A stretch of DNA of 64,000 nucleotides from Owenia fusiformis (taxonomy: Eukaryota > Annelida > Polychaeta > Sabellida > Oweniidae), in NCBI GenBank assembly GCA_903813345.2, contig CAIIXF020000010.1, positions 35,203,425 to 35,267,424 on the forward strand, written 5' to 3'. The notes beneath the pieces are model-generated. The model ran no database searches. It saw only the letters and a program-made list of their open reading frames with translations, and was not told where the DNA came from. The position numbers and the translations under genes are program-made. How positions within the stretch are numbered: the stretch's first letter is position 1; each line of letters starts with the position of its first letter. Positions 44,845-60,206 of this stretch are shown here, in pieces.

Positions 44845-45840
44845 TATACAAATGAAGCTGGTTGAAAGTTTTTAATAAATAGAGACAATGATCTGATCAG
44901 AGAGAAACTTTCTGAACTTTTGATGATGGAAAGTTTGTAAAAGAGATGTTATATAAATCTTTTTTGGTAAAACTAGTCTCAAGATGATCTGGTCATTTTT
45001 ACAAGTTACGACTAATCTGGGGGATATCAGGAAATCCCAAAAAGATTTTTAACTAGAAATAGTAGTAGTGTAAATAGTATTAAAAACAGTGAAAAGCGTG
45101 ATCAGATACCTTAGTGGCATAGAGTGGTCAATTAAACATACTCATTATTTTGAAAAGTTCTTAGTGATAAGCTTCAACCTTGTTTGGGTTTTAACATAGA
45201 AACATTCAGGCGCATTGATATGGGGTAATAATTCCCTTATGTTGAGAAACAAAACACATTTTTGAAAGTTGAAAAGGACAGTTTGTGAATTTGAGATACA
45301 AAGGTGCTAAAGAATTGCCATTTACAGAGTTTTTTATAATAAATTTATATATAAAAATTAATCCTAGTTTTCAAGATTTTTGGTATATGTTGAATAGTCA
45401 TTGGTTGGGCCAACGAGAACCCAATGGGTCTCGTTTTGATGGCTTTTTATATGTCCCAACTAATTAATATTTGTTGACCACAACAGTAATGAATTTTCAG
45501 GTTAGGAAAATGTAAGATTTTGCTTTGGAATAAGCCAAAGACAATAAGGTTAGACTCCCATTTCCCATAAACTTTATAAAAGTATCTGTGGTAACTACAA
45601 TTATTAATTACGTAGCAATGTCTATTAGATAAAGGTCTTTACTCAAAAAAGCTCAATATACTGCGAATTGAATAACCTTTCTAATGGTATCAATCTAATA
45701 CACCCTCCTACAATTATTCATTTCCAAGATTATGCACCCGATATTTGGTGTAATTCTCTATAGCCTAACCGTTTTAAGGTTAAAAACAAACAAAAAAACA
45801 TTTTTACAAGTATAAAATATATTTAAATAATTGTATACAA
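44845..45840. other. 3' flank of the DIRS element
   Basis: No gene seen. DIRS elements end in inverted or split direct repeats, but I could not identify the matching partner, so the 3' border is undefined. The small frames at 45285-45467 are not supported. Confidence 0.4.
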
Positions 45841-45846
45841 TAAGTA

Positions 45847-45948
45847 CCATGATTGTACAATCATATCATGGTACAATACCACCATGAAACAATCACATCG
45901 TGGTACAATACCACCGTAGTACAATACCACCATGATACAATGACAATT
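45847..45948. repeat. TGGTACAATACCACCATG minisatellite
   Basis: Four to five imperfect copies of a unit of about 18-30 bp containing GTACAATACCACC and ATGATACAAT. Confidence 0.75.
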
Positions 45949-46127
45949 ACATTTAAGAAAACAATACGTTCCGGCAGTGTTTAATGTGAGATAGTTGGGT
46001 TAACAATATTTATCTGTCTTGTCTATGACAAAAATTTAAAATAAAAAAAAGTTAACATATGGGACTAAGATACAACAAAATTGAAGACGAAATCTGAGTA
46101 GCATTTAACACCAACCATTGACATACA

Positions 46128-46336
46128 TACTGTATAAGTGGTATTTAATCCGAGTGGTTAATTTTCCGATTGGTCAAATTTCATCATTTTCCTAATTTTA
46201 ATTTTCCTAATGACAAGAAACCTCCCATTGGATAACATTATAAAGACAATATTTCCGACATTTAATTTTCCAAACCTGGCAAAAATTAGGAAATAGGCAA
46301 ATTAAATGATTAGGCAAAATTACCACTTATACAGTA
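46128..46336. mobile_element. TA-flanked MITE with ACTGTATAAGTGGT ends
   Basis: TACTGTATAAGTGGTA at 46128 and TACCACTTATACAGTA ending at 46336 are exact inverted ends. The interior has TTAATTTTCC and related words repeated in both orientations. It is about 208 bp and non-coding. Confidence 0.85.
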
Positions 46337-48095
<1,759 letters not shown>

Positions 48096-48615
48096 GAATT
48101 TGAATATTGTACCTACATATTTTAATATTGTACCTGGATATTTTAATATTGTATTGTACCTGGATATTTTAATATTGTATTTTAATATTGTACCTACATA
48201 TTTTAATATTGTATTGTACCTGCATATTGTAATATTGTACCTACATATTTTAATATTGTACCTCCATATTTTGATATTGTACTGTACCTACATATTTTAT
48301 TTAATATTGTATTGTACCTGCATATTTTGATATTGTATTGTACCTGCATATTGTAATATTGTACCTACATATTCTAATATTGTATTGTATCTGCATATTC
48401 TAATATTGTATTGTACCTACCTGCATATTGTAATATTGTACCTACATATTTTAATATTGTACCTCCATATTTTAATATTGTATTGTACCTACATATTTTA
48501 ATATTGTACCTACATATTTTAATATTGTATTGTACCTACATATTTCAATCTTGTACCTACATATTTTAATATTGTATTGTGCCTACATATTTTAATATTG
48601 TACCTACATATTTTC
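48096..48615. repeat. TACCTACATATTTTAATATTG minisatellite
   Basis: About 20 copies of ATTTTAATATTGTACCTACA and variants, some with a duplicated GTATT. Unit lengths mix 21, 26 and 29 bp. The 76-residue frame here reflects the repeat. Confidence 0.9.
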
Positions 48616-48821
48616 AAATAACTTCTACACCTCTTTCCAAGTAAAACATGATCAAATGTTACTTCTAGCTAAAATAACAATTAAATTGGAGAAATTGTCT
48701 GTCTGCTTATTTCACTCATTTCTCTCGAATTCACTTTATTCCTTGCTAATTCCACTCTTTTATGACATTCCTCTACTTATCATATGTTGGAATGTCATCA
48801 GATAACCAGAGGTCTATGATG

Positions 48822-48872
48822 TCACAATTACATGTCACAATTACATGTCACAATTACATGTTGCACTTATGT
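48822..48872. repeat. Short tandem repeat ATGTCACAATTAC
   Basis: Three consecutive 13-bp units. Confidence 0.85.
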
Positions 48873-51764
48873 ATTACATAAGTTATAATCTACCCACACA
48901 CATAGTTTACCAGAATTAATGAAATTGTACGAAATTTTTGTAACATGAGTTAGGATATTTATCAAAAAATAATTAATATACTGAACTTTATAAATTGTAA
49001 TTGTAATTAATGTACTCTATTTAATAAATTGTACTTGATGGCTTAATGTCTTTGATTCAAATACAATAGGTCCACACTTTTCACAGTGCATACAATTACA
49101 AATATACAAATACAATACATAGCATGAGATATTTATTTAAAAAAAACAAAATATTTTGTTTAGAACAGAGTTAATCAAAAGTTTCTGAAGTAAAAACATA
49201 TGCACAATGTCTCTAACAACAATAAAAATTTATCAAAGACTTGTGACGTAAACTAAAAATAATGATCCCTGATATGTAATTTAACTTAAAGTTTATAGTA
49301 AGAACTTTATTGAATGCTTAATTCATGCTAGTTTAATAAATCATAAATATTATTCCATGAACTTAATATGAACTCAAATCTCCAGGCTGCTTGCCAAAAT
49401 AATTCTCAGGTCTTTGGCCTTCGTTGTTAGTTGATATTTGTTTCACCTCATACTCATGTAAAACAATGAAATCAAACCGAATGCATAACAACAGTTAACA
49501 ATTTACATCATTTTGAGGTCATATAAGGTCTGACCTTAATTTCTATAATCCAAGAATACAGTATACCCTTGAAAAGATCATTTGTTGAATCCACCCTCTG
49601 TAAATATAAGATGATTCATCTCTGGCCAATTATAACACCAATCAGATACGTAGTATGAACATTCTACAAAAAGCCCTGAATCATTTCATATTCTTATAAA
49701 ATACAACATTTGAGTCCATTAAGATCTGCTGATTACCAAGTGGTTCTGAAATACAAGATTTCCTGGAATAATCAGAGTGAATTTTGTTATTTTTAGCAAT
49801 TTGGGACAAATGGGGATCTAAGGATCCCTGCCAAATATCTTACTTATTTATTTATTTGTATCTTAGCTACATAAAGGGCATGTGCAGGCTCATCCTTATA
49901 ATCCCATACATCAAGTTATAAAAGATTTGGGAGATTGCCAACCCGCTTTTTCAACATTCATTTTTTGTTTGTTTTGCGTTGTAGAATTCTGTAGTATTTA
50001 TGTGAGCAACAGGTACTAGAAAACAACAATACAAGTTCAGAAATGTCAGTTTTTGCACCGTTAAATATTTCTAAAAAGTCAATGTCATGTTCGACTATTC
50101 AAAATAATATTTATATTTTTTACATTTCACAAAGGTTTTCAATCAGTTTTCTCTTGGATTTTATAAATTCTTTATATAATGTGTTACTATTATATAGCAT
50201 TTGCACTGGCTGCCCTAACTTTTTTACTTACCAAAAATTTCTGAAAAGAAAACATCCGTCCGCTCATGCTTATTTCACTCGATTTCTCTCTAAAATTTAA
50301 TCAAAATATCTGATTTTCCTAGATTTCTATTCAATTGAGTTTCATACCTGTTTACTTTTTTCCTTGCTAATTCCACTCTACTTTCTATTTTCAGCAAAAA
50401 TGTGTGACATGAACACTTTCCATTGATACATAAAATAAGAGTACAATAATATGTCCCCATATTATATATACGCATAAATATATTAAATCAATTAAATTAT
50501 TTATTTATAAATATAATCATTCAAAGCTAGGTCAATTATCAAATGATTCTCGTGTCATTCCTTAATTGAGCAAATTATTTGATTAGACAAAATTCCACAA
50601 CAAAATACCTCGCCATAATTACTTGATAAATAGGTTACAGCAAAATGAGTGCAAAAATATGCTCAAAAAAGTATAATCATCATCTCATAGGAGTCTAGGT
50701 AGAGAGTAAAAATGTTGAATATTCAAATATTTATTAATTTTCCTATTACTACATCTTAGATTTGAATAAATAATTGAAATTGTTGACTTCATGCCGGTAT
50801 TCTCAGTTCTTTTCCCAAATCAAGCAAGGGTGAATCTGAGAATTTGATCTTACTTTTTGAAAATCTTGCTGGCCTACCTACCCCCAACAGTGAGGATTTT
50901 TGAGGGAACACAAAATTGTAATCCATCAAGGGATATTTTAACAGTGCTAGTTATTACATTTCACTTCATGATTCCTCTATCATGTTTTATGATTGACACA
51001 TGTCAAAGTGGGAAGGGTTAAATCATATGGAAGGAGTTAAAGAGTCATTTATTACTTAATTCCACCCTCTTTCACATCATTTCTCAGTAATCTATTTGGA
51101 TCAAACTGAAACTAGGTGCTCACCCACTTGAGATATTTCAAAAACAGACAAACACCCACTTGAAAACACAGTTACCTCACTGAAGAAAATACTGTTTCTT
51201 TTAAACAGCCTATTTTTATCATTTCAATACAACACTAACTCCAACGATACCTCTCTTGATAAAATCTGCTCATTTTCATACTTATTTCACTTTTTTTATT
51301 TCATTTCTCTCTAATACTTGAATGAACAGTCTCTAGCATTTTTATACAATTTAGAGTGTTAACTACATGCCTGTTTACTTTATTCCTTGCTGATTTCACT
51401 CTTTTCTACTCTTTTCTACATAAACCACGAATGACTCCATAACATTCCGTTTCACAGGTACATCGTTCCAATTCTAAATAATGTATGCAAAAATACTGCA
51501 TTGTATTTTCAAATATATATTCTGATAAATGCATTTTATTGTTGTTCAGCATAGCTTGATTACATACCAGAAAATGCATTTACAATTCAAAACAATGTAA
51601 AATGCATTTCTGGCATGTATCATGCTATAACATTCTTCATTCTTCACGTCCAATTCTTCAGGTGACGAGCGGTGTTTATAATTCATCCATTTTTCATAAT
51701 GCACAAGGAGGAGTGACTTAGACTACCCCTAGGATACTGGGCTTACGTAAGTGAATTTAGTACA

Positions 51765-52150
51765 CAAAGGGTGATATGATATTGACCGAGGGAGCGCAGC
51801 GACCGAGTGTCAATATCATATTTCCCAAGGTCAATATCATATTTTCCGAGGAATGAAACCCATATTCAATCCCGACCAGAAATAACCTATTTATTCCATA
51901 ATACATTCCTCTAAAATGTCACATTTTGAAAATGCTTTTATCAATTAGCTAAAAATAACAGGAAAACCAAAAATAGGTTAATATTTTCCAATACGATTTT
52001 TTCCCCGGGGACAATACGATTTTTTCATGTAATACGCTCCAATACGATTTTCTTCCCGAGGACAATACGATTTTTTCATGTAATACGATTCAATACGATT
52101 TTTATTCCTTCATATTTCCCTGGGAAAACAGTAGTATTATGGAATAAATA
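51765..52150. mobile_element. Palindromic element with AATACGATTTT repeats
   Basis: A hairpin at 51769-51825 pairs ATATGATATTGAC with GTCAATATCATAT around GAGCGCAGCGACCGAG. Then TATTTATTCCATAATAC at about 51889 is inverted at about 52132 (GTATTATGGAATAAATA). Between them a ~60-bp unit with CAATACGATTTTTTC and CATGTAATACG repeats about twice. Possibly one foldback-type element; borders uncertain. Confidence 0.55.
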
Positions 52151-52605
52151 AAGATATCTCCCCTCAGGCACTGATTTTGCAGCTGCCCATTTATTTTGTA
52201 TAGAGTCCACTCCTAAAGTTTCCTGAAAGTTGACATATTGGAAATTCTACAAATAAAACTAGAAAATTCTGAAATTTAAAAAAGGCCAATTCTGTGAATT
52301 CCATGGGATTTTTCTGATCATTCAACATACAAATGATAAAAATTACCAATTTGGCAGAAACTGATCAAAATTCTAGATTCTCCCAACAGAAAACAGAGAG
52401 GAGTAATATGACATAATAACTAATTTCTGTAAGTAGCATAACACATACCAGTAGATGCATTTGCAACTATATCACTGTAAATGTACCTTCTGATATGAGT
52501 CATACAACTCATCATCTTTGATCACATCCTAGTCAGCAAGACAAACAGTTAAAACAGCAATATAAGCATGTCAGCCAGCTACTCCTCAAAAAGCAAACTC
52601 CTCAG

Positions 52606-52662
52606 GCAATACCAAATACTTATGTAATATCAAATACTTATGTAATATCAAATACTTATGTA
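52606..52662. repeat. 18-bp tandem repeat
   Basis: Three copies of ATCAAATACTTATGTAAT. Confidence 0.85.
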
Positions 52663-53104
52663 ACTTGTAGAGAAGGCTTATGCAACCTCAAAAATATGAC
52701 GTAGACACTTCATAATATTTGTTTTGTGACCCTAACACAAAAATGCATTAATAACAAGACCAAATCACATAAAAATGACTTGAAGCTTTAAACAATATAA
52801 TAGAATTTATCTCGTAAATTGAATAATTCTTGCTGAGGTATATTTTTATGTTTACATACAGCTTTTGTTTGTAGGTAGGTCATTTTTTTAAATTAGAGAT
52901 ACTACATTGATTTAGCCTTTATCATAGAATTCCTCCTGAAATTGAAATCAAAAAATCATGACAATATATTTTCTGCCAGTAAGCAGTCCAGATTCATTCC
53001 AGGTTTACAGCTCCATTAGAGACCATTAAGATTAAGATCTCATGAGAAAGGAACCTTGATCTCTGATCACATTAATTTCGTATAGTATTGTCTTTTAACT
53101 AGAT

Positions 53105-53885
53105 AACGGCAACTCCGCGGAGTAGCAAATCCCAACGAACAAAATATCAACAATTACCGAATTCAATTACCGAATTCCAATCAATTATACTCATTACTTT
53201 GGTTAAAATTGAAAAAATTAGATTTTAGAATTGCGAATTCCTGCAAAGCAGCCATTTTGAATTTTCTGAGGTACAAATCTGAAAAATAATACCATAATTG
53301 TGATCTACTCCAAAAATCCTTCAATTTGAGTATAATATAGCCATACTTTGAAGGGATCGAAAAATTATTGCGAAATCGTACATTAGACGGCCATTTTGAA
53401 TTTTACGAGGCTCGAATCAGAAAAACGATACATTATTTGCAATCTACTCTTAATTGCCTTTCATTTGAGTATAATAAAGCTATACTTCAGAAAGATCTAA
53501 AAATTAGCCAAAATTTCTGTTTTCCTGACCCCCCATACACGGCCCCTGGGGGTCAGGATGAAAAACACGGAATATATGCGAAATAGATAAATGTTGTGAA
53601 TATACTACCAAAATTTCAAACAATAATATTAATTACTTTGGTTTAGAATGAAAAATTTATGATTTTTGCAAAAAAGTCCCGTCATTTTTAAAGCGGCTGC
53701 CATCTTGAAAAAAAATTTTTTTGTGTAAAACTATTCACCAATATACATCTTTCCACTAAATATGAAGAAAATCCGTCTTCTAGTATTCGAGTTATCTTCC
53801 GGACAGACAGACGGACGGACGGACTGACGGACTGACGGACGGAGGGCTTCACTATATCCCTACCGAACTTCGTTCATTGGGATAA
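53105..53885. repeat. Interspersed repeat ending in a GGAC microsatellite
   Basis: A block with repeated GGCCATTTTGAATTTT and TTGAGTATAATA words. It ends in CTTCCGGACAGACAGACGGA and further (GGAC/TGAC)n. It is bounded by ATCCCAACGAAC (53130) and its inverted partner GTTCATTGGGAT (53872). The style resembles the array at 5370-6000, which also couples ATGGCC words to a GC-rich run. The frame at 53368-53586 is not supported. Confidence 0.6.
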
Positions 53886-56125
53886 TAATCGATCTTTCTT
53901 ACATATCTGTATAACACAGATATTTTGGAAGGACGAGAGAAAAACATGTACTGTTAAACAAACATATAATTAACAAGGGCCTTTTATTTGATCATCATAG
54001 GGAAATGAATCATAAGGATTACTCAGTGCAATTACCACTAAATGTATGCACAATGTATGTCATGTCCAGACATGCCTTTTGCAATACCCTGGGGTACAGA
54101 CGATTTACTTACTTTAATTACTAAACTCTCTAAAAGGCCAATAGAGAATCAGGATCAATCTCTTGAAAAGGCCATGTGTAGAGTGGTAAGTCAACTTTGT
54201 TTGAGTGCCTAGAAATTATCTAGGGCCTGTTTACTAGTAACTCTTTGAAAGAGTAAGGACTTATACATTCTTATGAATAAAGAGACAATTTTAGTAGATA
54301 TCTAATCAAACTCAGAAAGTCCTGACTTTACAATTTATGTATATAAAATTCATTCCATCTTTGAACGCCTATAAATAACCATGAAAGCTCCATTAAGGAT
54401 TGGTAAGATCTAGTGAGATATAAGGTCAATAACATCGTCAGAGGGTGGTGTTTCTAACAGATTGGGACCAGGGTACCCTAATAGTACTCCATATAATTCA
54501 TTTGCAATGAAGCATTTTTATATTTCTATATAATTTAGTATTTCTAAACAATTTAGAGTGTTGGGTGACATGCCTGTTTATTTTATTTCTTGCTAATTCC
54601 ACTTTTGTCAACTCTATTTTGCATTTGACAACATGAACATCATCATTGTATTCTTCTTAGCTTTAGCTTGTGATCAATTTGCTTTCAAATCAACTGTAGG
54701 TTCAGTTAAACCTGTCTTAGTGAACACTCGGCCTGGTGAACACCTGTGTCTGGTGAACACCTGTGTCTGGTGAACACCTGTATCTGGTGAACACCTGTGT
54801 CTATTGAACTGAACACCCCTTCTCAGCAAACCACTGATTTCTGTTTAAAATTGCATCACTGTAGTAAACACTTACCTATAACTTTAGTGAACACATATTT
54901 GTGGCTCCATAAGTGTTTACTGTACACAGGTTTTACTGTATATTGAAAATATTAACTGTATAGTATCAGGTTACCCTAAATCCTATCCAAAGAATTCCCA
55001 ATAATAAAATAGCAAGTTGGTCTTATATATTAAGAAATGAATAATGACTAAGAAATGGTTCACTGAGGTCTAAAATAAACAGGCATATAAGAAACATTGG
55101 ATATTTATATGAAACTCAGAAAAATAGAACTTGTTGATTCATTAATAGAAACGGTTTATAAAAACAAATACATGTAGAATCAAGTTTGATTTCAGAGTCT
55201 CAAATGCTGTTCAACGATTATCACTTAGTTGTTTATTTGTAACTACATGTAGTTAGTGAGATAAGGTGATGTCATAATAATATGTCATGTATATATAAAG
55301 TGGCACATAAGCTATGTCTAGCTGTCTCCTAATAGAGAAGCCTCTAAGCCTGTTTAATTGTCCTTCAGTCAAAGGGCTTCATTTATATTTCAATTCAGGA
55401 ATGAGGTGAAATACCCTTGGGCAAATGATATTCAGGGCCTTAAGCCTCTTAAGTTTTGAGGATTTTAAACCCCAATTTGCAAATAAATGACTGATTCTTA
55501 TGATACTGTACAAAAGTATGAGGTGTGTCATTTTGTACCTAATACTGATTTCAGTTTCATAGCAGGTTTAATTGCTTTGTTACATTAGACATTTGATAAA
55601 AAAAAGTTTCATAACAAAGGACTTCTGAGGTGTTACACAGACACAAAATCATTTGTTACAAAATCTTTTTGTGAAAATGCTTCTTTACAATGCAATTCAA
55701 CCCTGCTGTATTACAGGTAACATTGTAGGGGTTTAATACCTAATAAATATTTTCTGTTGTCTTATACCCTGTGATAATAACCCCTCTCCTTTAGCTATGA
55801 CTTGAAAAGTAAACTCTAAGTGCATACCAGTCAAGAAAAACAAACCCCATATAGCCTAAAACAAGAAAGAAACATACTCATAACCTCAAATATGTTTTTA
55901 TCTACTTTAGCACTTCCATCTTCTTTATTAACATATCATGGGGAGGTGTATAATGGGAGGGCTCACGAGGGTTTGTAGCTAGACTATAAATAAGGGTTGT
56001 TTCAGGTCATGGAAGTATCATGTCATCGCAGTATTGTGTGCTTAAGTATTATGTCATTATAGTATTGTGTGTATTTATAATGAATGAGGAGATCAATATA
56101 TCAATGAATTCTACCAAATGCAAAG
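53886..56125. other. No gene recognised
   Basis: A+T-rich DNA. The only repeat noted is the minisatellite at 54722-54815. Confidence 0.4.
54722..54815. repeat. 18-bp minisatellite GGTGAACACCTGTGTCT
   Basis: Five imperfect copies in tandem. Single related GTGAACAC words follow at about 54890. Confidence 0.85.
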
Positions 56126-56126
56126 T

Positions 56127-57240
56127 TCTGGCTTATGGGCCATGTAAACCAGCACAGAATATGCAAATTAGATAGATACATATATGTATACATACATATA
56201 TCTATATATGCCAGCACAGAATATGCAAATTAGATAGATACATACATTATTATATGTATTTATATATATGTATGATATATATACAAGCATGGAATATGTT
56301 AATTAGATAGACTAGATACATATATAGAACTACAGTAGATAGATAACAATTAATTTATTAGTTGGCAGAGAATTAAATAACAATAATTCATGATATTTAT
56401 ATATGCTTTAATTTATGAGATATGTGTGTATTGTATACATGTTATATATGTATGTATTTGTATATATCTTCTAAGCTGGTCCCCAGTCCCCAGTTCCCAG
56501 TTTGAGATATCTATATTATAATATGTATGTATTTGTATGTATCTTTTAAGAAGGTCCCCAGTCCCCAGTTCCCAGTTTGAGATATCTATATGCTATATAT
56601 AATATGTATGTATGTATTTGTATGTATCTTCTAAGCTGGTCCCCAGTCCCCAGATCCCAGTTTGAGATATCTATTTAGAGGTTATGTCACTATGACGTGA
56701 AATATGCCTGAGTTCTCCCAATATAGGCCGACCTTGGGAGGCTCTATATTTGGGCAAGAACGAAGGCATATTTCACGTCATAGTGACATAACTGATGTAT
56801 TACATGCCTTTGTTCCCATGGTTACTTTGTATCAATGACGTGACGTCATGATATTATCATGGTTATTAAAGAAATCTAATATCAAAACGAGGTAAGCGGG
56901 CTATATCGGGGTAATCGGGCAATATCGGTGGATATAGCTCGCTAACTTTCCCATTGACTTCCATACAAATGCTTCGCTAGGTATGTAATACATTGTTATA
57001 TATATTATGTATGTATTTGTATGTATCTTGTAAGCTGGTCCCCAGTCCCCAGTTCCCAGTTTGAGATATCTATATGCTATATATAATATGTATGTATTTG
57101 TATGTATCTTTTAAGAAGGTCCCCAGTCCCCAGTTCCTAGTTTGAGATATCTATGTTTGTGTATATATGTATTTGTATCAACTATGTATCTTCTAAGCTG
57201 GTCCCCAGTCCCCAGTTCCCATTTCGAGATCTCTATGTTA
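56127..57240. repeat. Left arm of a 6.8-kb inverted repeat
   Basis: It begins GGCTTATGGGCCATGTAAAC and continues with CAGAATATGCAAATTAGATA blocks. It then holds six tandem-like copies of GGTCCCCAGTCCCCAGTTCC + CAGTTTGAGATATCTAT with A/T-rich spacers. All of this recurs in reverse order and orientation at 61575-62877. A foldback MITE at 56682-56995 interrupts it. Confidence 0.9.
56682..56995. mobile_element. Two palindromic insertions in the left arm
   Basis: 56682-56792 has exact arms: GTTATGTCACTATGACGTGA + AATATGCCT and its complement. 56795-56995 is bracketed by GATGTATTACATGCCT and AGGTATGTAATACAT. Neither occurs in the right arm, so they are later insertions. Confidence 0.8.
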
Positions 57241-58671
57241 AAGTATGTAAACTATTTTAAAGTAAATTTTAATCATTCAAGATTCATATTGATCCATTCT
57301 CTTTTATGAGTTGATAGCAATATACACTGAGGATGAATTCTATATAAAACCTCATTTAGATGTGATTTCTTCAAAATTTGAGACAGAGAATAGATTATGG
57401 CATCAACCTTTTTCTACAACATGTGATATGATAATATGAGTCTATTCATGCAAGTATTAAGGAAAATATAGCCTGTTGCAGGGGTTCACTTTTTTGGACC
57501 ACCCTGTATATTAACTTCTCTTATTGCATGTTTAATGGTATAGACTGGACTGGTGTAGGTGGAAGAGTCATCTAATAGTCATTAAGTTATCATCTTTACA
57601 TAACACTTTAAAATCCAAGAACAGCCAGATTTTATTTAGGCAGAACTTCAATGTCTATCTCATATATAACAAAATATGTGAAAATTAGAAAGATTGACCT
57701 TTTTATTATCCTAGTCACAAGTTTAACCTTTCCATATAGACTGAAGAGTTGACATCCTGGATATTTAGGAGAACCTGTAAAGGATTGGTATTGATATGGT
57801 GAACTTTTTGAACACACTTTTCTCTTAAATCAGTCATCAAAAATTTCTAAAAATTACATATCGTCAATTTAATGGTCATCTTTTGAATGGTAACAATATA
57901 ATTTGAAAAAATGTATATACTTTTCTCTATATTGTTTTAGAAAACACATCAAACACTTCTTTTGCTTCTGGTATCATATGCTCAGAATGAAATGAAACAT
58001 CTTTCCGAACCTGTTTTGAACAAAATGACATATACACAACATGTTTAAGTCTCTCAATATTGTAATTGTACAAAGGAAATTTTGGTTGATTTTAAAAAAG
58101 TATCTTGTTGATGAAATAAAAGGTTTATCTTGATTTTTATCTATTTTTGGTTTTTTTTAACTTTTTTCTAATTTTGCTTCAATATATTGAAAAGGTAGAG
58201 AATTCATAATACATTGCAATACATTAGACTGAAAGCTTCTGAAATTGACTCTCTATTTAAATTCAGTATCAAGATAAGACATAAAATGATCCATCTTAAG
58301 TAGACACATATGTTTGGATAACTAACAGCTTATCAGCTTTATCATTTTATAGTGCTTCATATAACTGTATAATTCTTTTCCAATCTGGAGACAGATTATT
58401 TAAGTTATGTAAGTTATGGGTTGGTCTCATTACTGTAGTCTTGACTGGATTAACTGTTTTCCTCTAGAAGATAGGTTTCAGGCTGATTCAATGTATAATT
58501 CAAAGACAATTTTAAAGAGTTCTTTAAAGTTACAGTTCTGTTAAGTCTGGAATAAAATTTCTATAATGAAATATGAAGTTTAAAATATCTACATTGGAAT
58601 CACTTATATTTTTAGACATACTATGACCATTGCCGCTTACCATTTTTGACCTATATACCTATCATAGGCGT
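57241..58671. other. Spacer inside the large inverted repeat
   Basis: No gene seen. At 57485-57512 the sequence CACTTTTTTGGACCACCCTG + TATA looks like a Tc1/mariner terminus, but no partner end was found nearby. A similar start (CAGGGTGTCCTGAAAAC) stands at 60829, in an orientation that does not pair with it. Confidence 0.4.
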
Positions 58672-58805
58672 AGCCAGGAGGGGGGGGGGGGGGGGGCGAT
58701 GACCAATAAAAATAAGAGCTTTAAAATGTATTTTGTTTGAAGCTTCTAGCTAATAGCAAAAATTTGGCAATCGTGCCCCCCCCCTGGTCTGCTGGTTGCG
58801 CTAAT
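58672..58805. mobile_element. GGCGTAGCCAGGAGGGG repeat
   Basis: A G-run following GGCGTAGCCAGGAG, then AGCTTCTAGCTAATAGCAAA and a C-run with GTGCCCCCCCCCTGG. The same words occur in the foldback at 23200-23995. Homopolymer runs make the length uncertain. Confidence 0.65.
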
Positions 58806-59695
58806 GTCTTTTATTTCCACATATAGGGTAACTCAGTGAACTTAAATATAAAAGTTTAATGTTAAACGTTGCTCTAAAGTTTGTGTAACTGATATCTACC
58901 TGGTGTGCTCATGTGGCCAGTATTAGATCAGATAGAGAAAAAATATAAGACCTTCATTATGAACTAGCAGCTCAAACCCAAACAGAAGAATAAAAATCTG
59001 TACAAATTGATTGATGCTATATGTCAAAAAATAGGTTTTAAAATGCTCATAAATATTAGATAACTTAAACATGCAATATACTGGAGTAATACTACTCAGA
59101 TAACATTTCGGTTATTTTACCTTGATATTTGAAGACAATTGTTAAATACATAAATATTAGATTTACAATTGTACTTTTTTGTTACAATGTTATTCACCTT
59201 TCCACAAAGTCAGCTCATGAATATTATAATGAGCTGCTTAGAAATCTGTGACGTCAATGAGAGAAACTTTTTCCCGCGATAAACAAATGCAATTGAGTTT
59301 ACATGTACATCCTCGGTTGATTGCTGTAAGTTTTACCTCTTCAAATGTGCAAGTACATGTAATCAGTAAATTATTGACGGATTTTTATTGAACATCAAAT
59401 TGGCATTTATTTACGCCTTCTAAGCGATTGAAATATTAAATTTCTGTTCATAATGAGTAAATAATTTGAAGAGAATTACTCCGGTCAGTTTTCAATCATG
59501 ATTGGAACTGGATGTGAACAGGTGAAATTATCATAATCATTAGTTCACTAACATTATAACATGTATCTCATGCATATAAATAAATAGATAGACAATCTAT
59601 TTTAAGTTAATCAACTAAACGATTACTTCCTATTTATTTCTGCAAGTCATATCAGATCATATCTTTAAAATATTATACTTGAAAACATCAGGATA

Positions 59696-60180
59696 TATAG
59701 AGATTATCCTATATGAGGTTCAGGATATTACGGCCCTCGGGCAGATATATTATATTGGCCAAGGGATAATCCAAATATCCTGAACCGACTATAGGATGAT
59801 TTGTTTATCCCATACCAATCACATTGTTCAATTGGCCAAAGTTCAGAAACTTTGCAACCAACTGTAGAATTATTTTAAAATGTCCAGTTTTGTATGCTTG
59901 TTTCTTTTCCTGTTCAAATCTTTGATTATTAATGGGGTATACTGCTCCTTCCCTTCTTTAACGCATCAAACAGATCGCGATTGTCTGTGTTTTTCTCAAT
60001 TGTGGTTTACAGTATGCGAACGTTACAAAAAAGAACCAATACGGGAACAGCGATTATGATGTAGCGGGCAGATATACTATATCTGACCGCTCGGAGCGGG
60101 CTATATCTGCCCGCTGATGAAAATATAAGTTTTTACAAACCGGCTTTATGTACCCGTAACACGTCCAAGTATGGGATAAA
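59696..60180. mobile_element. AGAGATTATCCTATATG palindromic element, copy 1
   Basis: The first part is a palindrome (ATCCTATATGAGGTTCAGGA against TCCTGAACCGACTATAGGAT). Near the end lies a second hairpin (CAGATATACTATATCTGACC, CGCTCGGAGCG). The last bases are CCAAGTATGGGATAAA. Non-coding. Confidence 0.8.
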
Positions 60181-60206
60181 GAATTGATATCTTGGAGGAG
60201 CGTGAC

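Larger units (their letters stand above)
48735..54610. repeat. Four dispersed direct copies of a TTCCTTGCTAATTCCACT segment
   Basis: The segment (TGCCTGTTTACTTTATTCCT then TGCTAATTCCACTCTTTT) occurs at about 48735-48765, 50340-50385, 51360-51415 and 54560-54610, always on the same strand. It is often preceded by TTTCACT-ATTTCTCTC and by ACAATTTAGAGTGTT. The copies are diverged and the intervals unequal. The rest of 48620-53100 shows no gene. Confidence 0.65.
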
